63,060 bases of DNA from Lentisphaeria bacterium (GTDB lineage Bacteria; Verrucomicrobiota; Lentisphaeria; Victivallales; UBA1829). The notes beneath the pieces were generated by a model. It made no database searches. It was not told the DNA's origin and worked only from the letters and a program-made list of their open reading frames with translations. The DNA is taken from assembly GCA_017503545.1 (NCBI GenBank), contig JAFVSW010000037.1, positions 1-63,060 on the forward strand, written 5' to 3'. The number at the start of each line of letters is the position of its first letter. Positions within the stretch are counted from its first letter, which is position 1. A program made the translations under genes and the position numbers. Positions 26,951 through 35,248 of this stretch are shown here, in pieces.

Positions 26951-29098
26951 ATGCTGCATTTTTGTTCTGATAAAAACCGTTTTGAAGAAGAATTCCGCAA
27001 CCCCGGGATCCCTGAAAGCGGCATCGCCGCGGATTGTCTCCGGGATGAATTGGCACAATTTCTCAATGGGAAAAATTTTTCTTCTCATTTGGAAGAACAT
27101 TTGGCAGCCTTCACATGGCTTTTGGAAAATTTCCGTATCGGAGTTTCTCCCGATGATCTTTTTGTTACACTGGGATTCTGGGGGAGAAAGCCCATCGAAC
27201 AGATTCTGGGGATCCCACGGCGGAAATATGTTACAGAAAATCTCTGCACCGGAACAAGTGACTTTCGTACGGAATTCGTGCATAACGGATATGGATCTTT
27301 TTTCTGGGATTTCGCGCACAGTGTTCCGGATTGGCAAAAAATACTGGCAAAAGGGTTTCCCGCTTTGACCCATGAAGCGGAGACAGCTTATCAACGGTTC
27401 AAACTTACCCGAAAAAATGATATAACACCACAGCAGGAACAGTTTTTTCATGTCGTAATCCGTGAATATCAGCAGACATTGCGCCTACTTGACCGTATTC
27501 TTATATGGGCGGAAAAAGTCAATTGTCAGCAGGCAACACTGGCGGCATTGCGCTCTCTCCGCCGGGGTGCGCCGCAAAACTTTTATGAAGCGATGCTGTT
27601 GATCTGGCTGTACTATCAACTCTCGGAATACGGGGACTGCATTCAGACGCGTTCATTCGGGAATTTGGACATCATGCTTTATCCTTATTACAAGCGGGAT
27701 CTTGATTCCGGAACCTTTACAAAAGATGATATACGGCAGATCATCCGTAATTTTTATTCCAAAGTTTCCGGGATGAAATACTTTTACGGACACCCGTTTT
27801 ACCTCGGCGGAACATTATCTGACGGCAGTTCCGGCTTCAACGAACTCTCCTCACTTTTCCTGGAAGAATATGGAGACATGGGGATCTATGATCCCAAAAT
27901 CCAAATCAAACTTGCCGCAAATACACCGACCTGTTATATCGACCAGGCTCTTGATCTGATCCGTTCCGGTCGTAACAGCATTGTGTTTGTGGGTGAACCA
28001 TGTATCAACAAAAGTATGCGCCGTCTTGGATACACGCCGGAAGAGGCACGTAACGCAATTATCAAAGGATGTTACGAATACAGTGCGCCAAACGCGGTGG
28101 AAACTGCTCCAATCATTTTCAATATGCCAAACATTCTTATGAAACTGCTCAAAGAAAACAAGGATGCCTCTTCTTTTGATGAACTGTTCAATGCCTGTCT
28201 GTCCGGATTCCGTAAAATCATCGACAACAGTATGGCAGTTGCCAACGACTTTGAAAAATATCTGGATTACGTAAACCCTGCCCCGCTTTTTTCCGGTGTT
28301 TCAGCAACCGCACTGGCACAAGGCGGCGACGGATATGCAAAATGTGCCAGTTACAACAATTCCAACATCTGGTTTTCCGGACCCGCTACCGCCGCAGACA
28401 GCATTATCATGATTAAAAAATATGTCTTTGACCGGAAAGAAATCACGCTGTCCCAATTCCTTTCCATTCTTGAGAAAAACTGGGAAGGTGCGGAACTGCT
28501 CCAAAAGAAAATTTTGAATGATCCGGACCATTTCGGCAACAATCGTCCTTCCGATGTCATTGCAGTTGAATTTATAGAATCTCTGGCAAAACACATCAAC
28601 ACCCGTCCCAACAGCCGCGGTGGAATCTATACCACTGCCCTTCATTCCGCGAACTGGTTTATCCTGTTCGGACGCAACGTAGGGGCTACTCCGGACGGAC
28701 GCAAAGCCGGAGAAGAATTGACGAAAAATATGACACCGAGACAAGGTGGTAATTTTACCGGAGCCCCGGCATTGCTGTCATCGGTATTAAAACTTGACCC
28801 CACGGAATTTGCTGCCGATTTTCCTGTCGATATCATGCTTCATCCTTCTGTAACGGCAGGGGAAGACGGACTTCTTGCCATGCGGGCTCTGCTGATGACT
28901 TATATCAAACAGGGCGGTCACGCCATCCATTTCAATATTTTCAGCAGCAAACTACTCAAAGACGCGCAACTTCATCCAGAACGCTATACCGATCTTCAGG
29001 TGCGGGTCTGCGGTTGGAATGTTCTCTGGAACAATCTTTCCGAAAATGAACAGAATGCTTATATGGCGCAGGCAGAAGCGAACGAAACGGAAGCATAA
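26951..29098 (+). CDS. Glycyl radical enzyme of unknown substrate
   Basis: 715 residues, slightly short for a pyruvate formate-lyase/dehydratase-type enzyme. The active-site loop KGCYEYSAP carries Cys374 in the place of the catalytic cysteine, followed at +2 by the usual glutamate. The C-terminal loop VRVCGWNVLW places Gly688 as the radical site. The residue after it is Trp instead of the near-universal Tyr (normally RVxGYxA). No radical-SAM activating enzyme is encoded in the window, so one must act in trans. ATG 26951 was chosen because GAGGAG lies 10 nt before it. The divergent AraC gene suggests substrate induction. The reaction cannot be told from sequence; a C-C or C-O eliminase of sugar-derived compounds is a guess. 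Confidence 0.85.
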   Translation: MLHFCSDKNRFEEEFRNPGIPESGIAADCLRDELAQFLNGKNFSSHLEEHLAAFTWLLENFRIGVSPDDLFVTLGFWGRKPIEQILGIPRRKYVTENLCTGTSDFRTEFVHNGYGSFFWDFAHSVPDWQKILAKGFPALTHEAETAYQRFKLTRKNDITPQQEQFFHVVIREYQQTLRLLDRILIWAEKVNCQQATLAALRSLRRGAPQNFYEAMLLIWLYYQLSEYGDCIQTRSFGNLDIMLYPYYKRDLDSGTFTKDDIRQIIRNFYSKVSGMKYFYGHPFYLGGTLSDGSSGFNELSSLFLEEYGDMGIYDPKIQIKLAANTPTCYIDQALDLIRSGRNSIVFVGEPCINKSMRRLGYTPEEARNAIIKGCYEYSAPNAVETAPIIFNMPNILMKLLKENKDASSFDELFNACLSGFRKIIDNSMAVANDFEKYLDYVNPAPLFSGVSATALAQGGDGYAKCASYNNSNIWFSGPATAADSIIMIKKYVFDRKEITLSQFLSILEKNWEGAELLQKKILNDPDHFGNNRPSDVIAVEFIESLAKHINTRPNSRGGIYTTALHSANWFILFGRNVGATPDGRKAGEELTKNMTPRQGGNFTGAPALLSSVLKLDPTEFAADFPVDIMLHPSVTAGEDGLLAMRALLMTYIKQGGHAIHFNIFSSKLLKDAQLHPERYTDLQVRVCGWNVLWNNLSENEQNAYMAQAEANETEA

Positions 29099-29244
29099 CG
29101 AACCGGTTACTGCCAGGGTTGATCAGGAACTGTCTGCGGATTACAAAATCATTCCGGCTTGTATAGAATATTGACACAAAACTGTTTTTTGAAAAATTAT
29201 GGGATATCTTCTCACTTTTTTACAATTTTATTTGCCATTTTTCC

Positions 29245-29303
29245 TTGACAAATCTTAATTTACCTGTTATATTAACCCCAATGTGTTGCATATTAGTACA
29301 ACA
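29245..29303 (+). promoter_or_regulatory. Promoter and operator A (TGTTG-N10-CAACA)
   Basis: TTGACA (29245-29250), a 17-nt spacer and TATATT (29268-29273) are followed by the inverted repeat TGTTGCATATTAGTACAACA (29284-29303) at the expected transcription start. The same elements at the same spacing recur at 34292-34349. A LacI/GntR-type repressor is the likely binder. Confidence 0.75.
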
Positions 29304-29331
29304 GTTATAAAAAAAACAAGGATACAGCGCA

Positions 29332-30030
29332 ATGAAACCGATCGAAGTAAAAACCATTCTTATGGATGTGGATGGCACAATGACACGGTATTCAAATCCC
29401 AAGCCGGATTCCGGCTGCCATTTCTGGAATATACTGGTCAAAATGGTAATGGAAAAGTATGATCTCACAAGTGAGACGGCAGAAGCAAAAATCCGGTCAT
29501 GCGGCAATACGGATCAGGAATGTATCTCCACGTTTCTGGAACCATTGGATATCTGCCGACAGACTTATTTTGACAAGATCGTAGAAGGCTTTTCCCATTC
29601 CATTGAAATACCGGAAGATACCATTCTTTTCTTTCGCGCCATGCAGAAAAAAGGTATCCCGGTCTGCACGGCAACGACCAATCCCCCCTTCATGACAAAT
29701 GCAAAGCTGGCAGTGGGGGGAATCGCAACAATGGAAGGTTGCAAATACCTGACCCGCCATCATCCCGGGAATGAATTCAACGATCCGCTGGGTAAATTTT
29801 CGCCTCATTTCTTCCCAAATATCCTGAGACATCACGGATACGATCCGGCATACACCATGATGATCGGGGATGAACCGAAACGGGATCTGTACCCGGCATT
29901 GGAAGCGGGGATCCGTTATTGTGTGATCATCGACCGGAATCAGAAGGAAGACATCATTGAAAAAGAAGGCGGAATATTTATCCGTGCATACAGGGTGTTG
30001 ATCAACAAAATAAAAAATACAGGAGGTTGA
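29332..30030 (+). CDS. HAD-superfamily hydrolase
   Basis: 232 residues. Motif I is LMDVDGTMT (Asp nucleophile near residue 12), motif II is in CTATTN near 108, and the acidic motif IV is in [16 protein letters not shown] near 185. It is a small cytoplasmic phosphatase-like enzyme, probably acting on a sugar phosphate or similar metabolite; the substrate is not predictable. It heads an operon: its stop overlaps the ribosome site of the prepilin-like gene, followed by a DUF4838 protein and a truncated membrane protein. AAGGAT precedes the ATG. Confidence 0.88.
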   Translation: MKPIEVKTILMDVDGTMTRYSNPKPDSGCHFWNILVKMVMEKYDLTSETAEAKIRSCGNTDQECISTFLEPLDICRQTYFDKIVEGFSHSIEIPEDTILFFRAMQKKGIPVCTATTNPPFMTNAKLAVGGIATMEGCKYLTRHHPGNEFNDPLGKFSPHFFPNILRHHGYDPAYTMMIGDEPKRDLYPALEAGIRYCVIIDRNQKEDIIEKEGGIFIRAYRVLINKIKNTGG

Positions 30031-30032
30031 AA

Positions 30033-30713
30033 ATGAAACGGAAACAGAAAAATCAATTTACTCTCATCGAATTGCTGGTCGTAATCGCCATTATCGCCAT
30101 CCTCGCGGCTATGCTTCTGCCTGCATTGAACCAGGTCAAAGAAACCGGGTATGCCGTCGCATGTCTGAACAATTTCGGGCAAATCGGGAAAGCCGCCCAC
30201 GTATATTCCGAAGATTACGGCGGATATCTGGTGCCCGTGTTCAATAACTTCACAACGTCCGGCGGTGGAACAAAAGTCAACTGGGTGGATAATATCGTAC
30301 ATTATCTCGGAACAGCAAAAGAATCCTGGGGCGGATTTGCGAAAACATCCACAAGAAACGGCTCGTTTGTCTGCCCCGTTTACAAGAAAGAACCATTGCC
30401 CAGCACCACGCATTTTTCCGTAGGATGCAGTCTCGACTATACCGCAAGCAAACTGCCGGTATCAAAAGTCAAATATCCGTCAAAAATGGCTTACATGGGT
30501 GAGATCGAAAACATCTATCTTTATATTTACTCCTGGGATACGTCACAAAAATATTTCCTGAAAGCACGCCACCACAACAAAACAAAAAGCAGTGTGACAT
30601 TCGTCGATTCCCATGCAGAATTTGTCAAAACGGCGTACTATTCCCATCGCACAGGCTCCTCCACCTGGCCGTACAACGCGGAAGCTTCCCGGATATTCTG
30701 GATTGGAAGATAA
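30033..30713 (+). CDS. Prepilin-like protein 1 (H-X9-DG-type variant)
   Basis: 226 residues. A short basic leader (MKRKQKNQ) precedes [20 protein letters not shown], the type IV pilin/pseudopilin hydrophobic helix with the conserved Glu at +5. The usual Gly before the cleavage point is Gln here. The C-terminal H-X9-DG box is altered: VDSHAEF takes the place of xDGHxxx. The start at 30033 follows AGGAGG. It is expected to be membrane-anchored and assembled by a type II secretion/pilus-like machine. It lies 24 nt before the DUF4838 gene. One of five relatives in this window. Confidence 0.88.
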   Translation: MKRKQKNQFTLIELLVVIAIIAILAAMLLPALNQVKETGYAVACLNNFGQIGKAAHVYSEDYGGYLVPVFNNFTTSGGGTKVNWVDNIVHYLGTAKESWGGFAKTSTRNGSFVCPVYKKEPLPSTTHFSVGCSLDYTASKLPVSKVKYPSKMAYMGEIENIYLYIYSWDTSQKYFLKARHHNKTKSSVTFVDSHAEFVKTAYYSHRTGSSTWPYNAEASRIFWIGR

Positions 30714-30737
30714 CTTTAACGATAGAAAGATAGTAAC

Positions 30738-33695
30738 ATGAAAAAGTCCCTTTTACTTTCACTGAGTTTGCTCAGTGTTTTCGCTTTGACTGCAGCTGAT
30801 CAAATGCCCGCTTTGGATTTCGATCCGCCACCGCGGGTCATCAGAATGGATCACAAAAACATCATCACTCTCACCGGAAAAAATGTAGAGATCGTTGTCC
30901 CTGCGGATGCCGGTCTGCCGGCAAAATGGGCAGGAAAAGAATTGCAGTCTTTTCTGAATCAGGTCTTATCGGCAAAGATCCCCGTCCGCACCGCACGGTC
31001 AAAAAATGTTCCGCACGCCATCATCCTCGGCGACAGCGCACTGAGCCGCAAGGCAGGGGTCAGAGTCGATAAACTCGGGCGCGATGCCTTCCTCATAAAG
31101 ACCATCGGCAAAGATATCTATATTGCCGGCCGCGACGACAAGAAAAGCAATACCGAAAAGCTTCTGACCGACCGCCAATGGCGCAAAGAACCCTTTTTGC
31201 ATCTGCGCGGGACCATATTCGGCACCTACGATTTTCTGGAACGTTTTGCCGATATCCGGTTCTACTTCTACGGTCCCATCGGTACGATCGTGCCGAAAAA
31301 AGCATCTTTGAAGATCCCGAAACTGGATATCTTCGACCGTCCGGACCAGATCGTGCGCAATTACAAAACATGCCGTTACAAACAGGAAGACTGGTACACC
31401 GGCAGCAAAAATCCCGTTCCGGAAGGCAGGATATCCTCGTTGCGCTGGCGTTCACAGACCCGGAGTATCCCCAATAGTCATGGTATCGCACATCTCGGTT
31501 ATGTTTCCCGTTTCGGCAAATCCAATCCGGAATATTTTGCATTGAAAAAAGACGGGACACGGTACAATACCTGGGATGATGATTTTCCCGGCCATATATG
31601 TCTTTCCAATCCCGGTTTCCGCAATGAATTGTTCAAGGATATGGTCTCCGGTCTGAGTGGTGAACCGCCGACAAAGCGCGGTGTCAGATTCTCCTACAAG
31701 GGGTATAAGAAAGGTTTTTCCGACTGGATGCCAAGCGTATTGCTTTACCCCGGATTTTTCAATATTCATCTGCAGGATGGATCACAGCCCTGTCAATGCA
31801 AAGATTGTCAGAAATTGCTGACTCCGTATAAAAATGGTCAGCCCCGCGGCGAACTGATCTGGGAATTCACTGCCGACATGGCTAACCGTATCAAGAAAGC
31901 CGGATTCAAGGCTTATGTCACACAGATGGCATATCATTTCTACAGAGATGTACCGAAGGTCAAACTGCCGGATAACGTTCTTGTTCAGGTCGCGACACCC
32001 GGCCCCTGGGCAAGCAGATCTCCCTCGATGGAAAAGATCGATATGGACCTGCTCCGCGGCTGGAACAAAAAACTGGGCAAAAAAGTCTGGTTGTGGAATT
32101 ATATTCTCAACGGCAATAATCCGAAATCCAATTACACCTCTCCCGGCGCACCTCAATATACGCCGAAAGCCGCCGGATATTATTATCAGAAACGCGCAAA
32201 ATTGATCTCCGGCGCATTCCTCTCCAACATGTCCCGCGGCAGCGATTATATTCATGACGTAATGACGCTGTACATGGCAATGAAGATCATGTGGAACTCC
32301 TCCCTGAATGTGGAAAAACTCATGCAGGAATATTACGACCGCATGTTCCTTGCCGCATCCCCCGAAATGAAGAAATTCTTCGAAGAATTGGAAGAGATCT
32401 GGGTCACAAAAATGCGTGGTCAATACATGGAAACCGCACTCGGTCCGGTCTGGATCAGACCGACACAATACGAAATGTGGACCGCGATCTATTCCCCTGC
32501 CCGTATTGCGGCCTGGGAAAAATTGTTCGCCCGTGCAGAAAAGAAAGTTGCAAAGCAGAAAGACGCTCTTACCAGAGTCCGCTTCATGAAAAAACATTTT
32601 CTTGATCATATCAGGAAATATGCCGACACATTCCAGGCGAAAGATCAACGTTCCCGGAATCTCAGAGCGTATGCTGCACCGGACGGCAAAGTAAGTAAGA
32701 AATATTATCTGCCCCGTCTCCACAATCCGGTCTCGAACATCAGACCTTATGTTACGATCCGGAATACCGGCGATGCCCTGGTATTCGATTTCCGCGTCGA
32801 TGACAAGAAGATGAATGAAATTGTTTATACAAAAAATATCTCTTCAGGCAGAGAATTCTTTGCTAATGCAACATTTGAAGTCTTCCTGAACCCCAACGGC
32901 GACCGCAAGACGATCTATCAAGTCGCAGTCACTCCAAGCGGTGTAAACCGGATCTATCATCACCCCGGCGTGCAGGTAAAAAAGGATCCCCGGATCCAGA
33001 CCAGTGCAAAAGTGGCAAAAGATCATTGGACAGCCACGATCCGTGTGCCCTTCTCTGCTCTGCCCGGCATGAAAAAGGATGGCTTCCCCGTCAATTTCAC
33101 TTACAACAGTCAGCGGAAAAATGCAAAGAGCAACAGCGAATTGTATTCCTGGAGTCCGTTCCTGGTGAAAGGATTCCTCGGTTTTGACAGTGTCGGCACA
33201 CTCTATCTGGATAAACTCCCGGAAGCAAATCTGGTCGAGGACTTCGATCTGCAGGAACTCGTACGCAAGGGAAGAAGAGCAAGCAAACGCTGGACCATGA
33301 CAGAAAAGAATGGCGGCAATGTCAGTTTCGCGACCGACAGTTATATTTCCGGCGGACAAAGTCTGAAATGTACCGGAACAAATGCAAAATCCAATACCCA
33401 GATCTCTCATGCACTGGCCGGCAAATTGAAACCCAATACCCGTTACAGCTTCAGCTTTTATGTGCGGTATGACATGGATAACAATGCCATTGCCCGTGCA
33501 CGTGCCTGGGCCGGACGGAATTATTTCTTCCCCCGCAAAGGCATGAAAGGCAAGCGGGATTGGACACTTGTCACAGGTGAATTCAAGACAGGTGATCTGA
33601 CGGAACATAACATCAAACATGCGCACCTCGGTTTCGGCTTGAGCGGGAAAGGTACGTTCTATATCGATCACATCGTCTTGCAGGAAATCAAATAA
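30738..33695 (+). CDS. Secreted DUF4838 protein with C-terminal carbohydrate-binding-like domains
   Basis: 985 residues with a signal peptide (MKKSLLLSLSLLSVFALTAA). An N-terminal GH67-N-like region (about 45-190) is followed by the DUF4838 core (about 195-620), which contains the C-x-C-x2-C element CQCKDC near 355. Next comes a CBM9-like beta-sandwich (about 650-830; ATFEVFLNPNGDRKT) and a final CBM4_9-like jelly roll (about 840-985). DUF4838 proteins resemble glycoside hydrolases in architecture, but their activity is not established. It is exported and probably handles complex glycans. It is cotranscribed with the HAD and prepilin-like genes. Confidence 0.82.
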   Translation: MKKSLLLSLSLLSVFALTAADQMPALDFDPPPRVIRMDHKNIITLTGKNVEIVVPADAGLPAKWAGKELQSFLNQVLSAKIPVRTARSKNVPHAIILGDSALSRKAGVRVDKLGRDAFLIKTIGKDIYIAGRDDKKSNTEKLLTDRQWRKEPFLHLRGTIFGTYDFLERFADIRFYFYGPIGTIVPKKASLKIPKLDIFDRPDQIVRNYKTCRYKQEDWYTGSKNPVPEGRISSLRWRSQTRSIPNSHGIAHLGYVSRFGKSNPEYFALKKDGTRYNTWDDDFPGHICLSNPGFRNELFKDMVSGLSGEPPTKRGVRFSYKGYKKGFSDWMPSVLLYPGFFNIHLQDGSQPCQCKDCQKLLTPYKNGQPRGELIWEFTADMANRIKKAGFKAYVTQMAYHFYRDVPKVKLPDNVLVQVATPGPWASRSPSMEKIDMDLLRGWNKKLGKKVWLWNYILNGNNPKSNYTSPGAPQYTPKAAGYYYQKRAKLISGAFLSNMSRGSDYIHDVMTLYMAMKIMWNSSLNVEKLMQEYYDRMFLAASPEMKKFFEELEEIWVTKMRGQYMETALGPVWIRPTQYEMWTAIYSPARIAAWEKLFARAEKKVAKQKDALTRVRFMKKHFLDHIRKYADTFQAKDQRSRNLRAYAAPDGKVSKKYYLPRLHNPVSNIRPYVTIRNTGDALVFDFRVDDKKMNEIVYTKNISSGREFFANATFEVFLNPNGDRKTIYQVAVTPSGVNRIYHHPGVQVKKDPRIQTSAKVAKDHWTATIRVPFSALPGMKKDGFPVNFTYNSQRKNAKSNSELYSWSPFLVKGFLGFDSVGTLYLDKLPEANLVEDFDLQELVRKGRRASKRWTMTEKNGGNVSFATDSYISGGQSLKCTGTNAKSNTQISHALAGKLKPNTRYSFSFYVRYDMDNNAIARARAWAGRNYFFPRKGMKGKRDWTLVTGEFKTGDLTEHNIKHAHLGFGLSGKGTFYIDHIVLQEIK

Positions 33696-33706
33696 AAATT
33701 GCTGAT

Positions 33707-33943
33707 ATGGAAATCAACTGCATCATGATCACAGCCCAGGTCATCGGGTTGGCAGCAATGATCGTAACCGTTCTCTCTCTGCAATGCAGAAGCAATCAGA
33801 ATTTTTACCGGTGTCAAACTGCCGGTGGTATATTATTCATGCTCAATTTTCTGCTGCTTGGCGCATGGAGTGGAGCGCTGATGAACGTTTACAGCATTCT
33901 CCGTCCGGAATTGCTCCGGCGTCGCCATACGGCTATGCCGTGA
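33707..33943 (+). pseudogene. Truncated YgjV-like membrane protein
   Basis: 78 residues that match the first 70 or so residues of the intact 181-residue protein at 42353 very closely (QCRSNQNF, CQTAGG, LLLGAWSGA, ILRPEL are shared). Similarity stops abruptly after ILRPELLRR. The following DNA, with CTTCGCCAAGACTACGGCGG at 33969-33988, is unrelated to the rest of the gene and looks like inserted repeat sequence. About 100 residues (the later membrane spans) are missing. It is probably non-functional. It keeps the same position behind a DUF4838 gene as its intact relative. Confidence 0.8.
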
Positions 33944-34291
33944 CAAGGTGTGGAAAATAACCATCCACCTTCGCCAAGACTACGGCGGACAAGCCGCAAA
34001 CGCTCCGGTTTCAGATCCCAACAAGAGTTTTCAGGCATTTTTGAAAACTTTTGAAATTGCCTCATCAAATCGAACGAAAATATTACGGAGCAAAATACTG
34101 TTTATGAAAGTGTTCTGCTCCGTATTTCATTTAGCGTAAAAAATTTTTATAATGATTTCTACGGTTCGTTACAGTACAGTCTGACATTAAAAAAACAGCA
34201 TTTTTTCTTCGTATATTCCGTTTTTCTTTGCCAAAACAGCTGAAATATAACATTTTTTTTATTTTTTTCACATTTTGATATCTTTTTTTTC
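33944..34291. other. Gene-free stretch with repeat-like insert and weak stem-loop
   Basis: No gene is supported. The first part (about 33944-34020) has higher GC than its surroundings and contains the CTTCGCCAAGACTACGGCGG segment that interrupts the YgjV-like gene. TACGGAGCA (34084-34092) pairs with TGCTCCGTA (34116-34124), a possible weak terminator without a clean T-run. The remainder is AT-rich and leads into promoter B. Confidence 0.5.
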
Positions 34292-34349
34292 TTGACAAAT
34301 CATAGTAGGACAACTATATTATCCCAGAGTGTTGCATATTAATACAACA
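34292..34349 (+). promoter_or_regulatory. Promoter and operator B (TGTTG-N10-CAACA)
   Basis: TTGACA (34292-34297), a 17-nt spacer, TATATT (34315-34320) and the operator TGTTGCATATTAATACAACA (34330-34349), one base different from operator A. Similarity to site A continues downstream (CAGTTA, AAAA, AAGGAT, GCGCAA) to where the HAD start codon would be, but here no HAD gene follows. A 17-codon reading frame at 34361-34414 has no ribosome site. Confidence 0.75.
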
Positions 34350-34442
34350 GTTAAAAAATAATGAAGGATATGGAAAGCGCAAAAATAAAGAGCAATTCCG
34401 GTGAGGATAAATAAACCTATTGTTAAAGCAGGAGATAGAACA

Positions 34443-35132
34443 ATGCCAAAGAAATTTCGTACTTTCACGCTGATCGAACTTCTGGTTGTAATTGCCATCA
34501 TTGCCATTTTAGCGGCAATGCTTTTGCCATCGCTGAATAAGGTCAAAGCGGTTTCCGTCAAAGCAACGTGTATGAGTAATCTGAAACAAATCGGTCTGGC
34601 TTGTCACGGGTATGCCGCCGATTTCAAGGATTATATATTTCCGCAGGCAAGTGAGAATAAAGTAGGCTCTAATAGCAATTTAGGGATTCACTGGTATAAA
34701 GAAAACAGTCACGTGTGGAGTTATCTGAAAAGCCGGAAACTCTCCTTCTGTAATGCCTTCAGACCGGAACACTCCCTCAGTTATTCGCTTCCGAACCGGG
34801 GTACTTATACCATTGCACGGGCATTTTCTATGGGATATGGAAACTTTAGTGGACGGGGAACAAAAATACAGCAAATCAAACAACCATCATGGAAATTTTT
34901 ACTTGTGGAACACAGATATGCCCCGGACGGTTTTGATTACACACATTTGAACAAGGATGACAGCAAAACCTATATACGTTTTCTGCACAACAACACAACC
35001 AATATTCTTGTCATCGACGGGCATGTACCAACAGCAAAAAAATGGCAGATACTTGATAGTGCGAACAACCGACTCTATGCGCAATTTCTTTGGCTGGACG
35101 CCGGAACCAAACCACCTGCGTTCCAACCGTAA
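34443..35132 (+). CDS. Prepilin-like protein 2 (H-X9-DG type)
   Basis: 229 residues. The leader MPKKFRT is followed by [20 protein letters not shown]; the residue before the Phe is Thr instead of Gly. The C-terminal box [17 protein letters not shown] fits H-X9-DG exactly. The pilin stalk helix is followed by a beta-rich head. The start at 34443 has GGAG about 8 nt upstream; a longer in-frame version is not supported. It is the first gene after promoter B and lies 116 nt before the CBM9/DUF4091 gene. Likely exported to the inner membrane as a pseudopilin-like component. Confidence 0.88.
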   Translation: MPKKFRTFTLIELLVVIAIIAILAAMLLPSLNKVKAVSVKATCMSNLKQIGLACHGYAADFKDYIFPQASENKVGSNSNLGIHWYKENSHVWSYLKSRKLSFCNAFRPEHSLSYSLPNRGTYTIARAFSMGYGNFSGRGTKIQQIKQPSWKFLLVEHRYAPDGFDYTHLNKDDSKTYIRFLHNNTTNILVIDGHVPTAKKWQILDSANNRLYAQFLWLDAGTKPPAFQP

Positions 35133-35248
35133 AAACAAGTCGGAAATACTGAAAAAAGGGTATTACGGGATCATTGTGTCCTGAAACCGGAAATTAAGGA
35201 ATAAAAACACTCACAATTTTATAAAAAACAGAACAGGAAAGAAAAAAA

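Noticed and set aside
34361-34414. A 17-codon leader peptide gene after operator B
   Set aside because: No ribosome site, no regulatory codon run and no terminator/antiterminator pair nearby; the sequence is explained as remains of the HAD gene leader.
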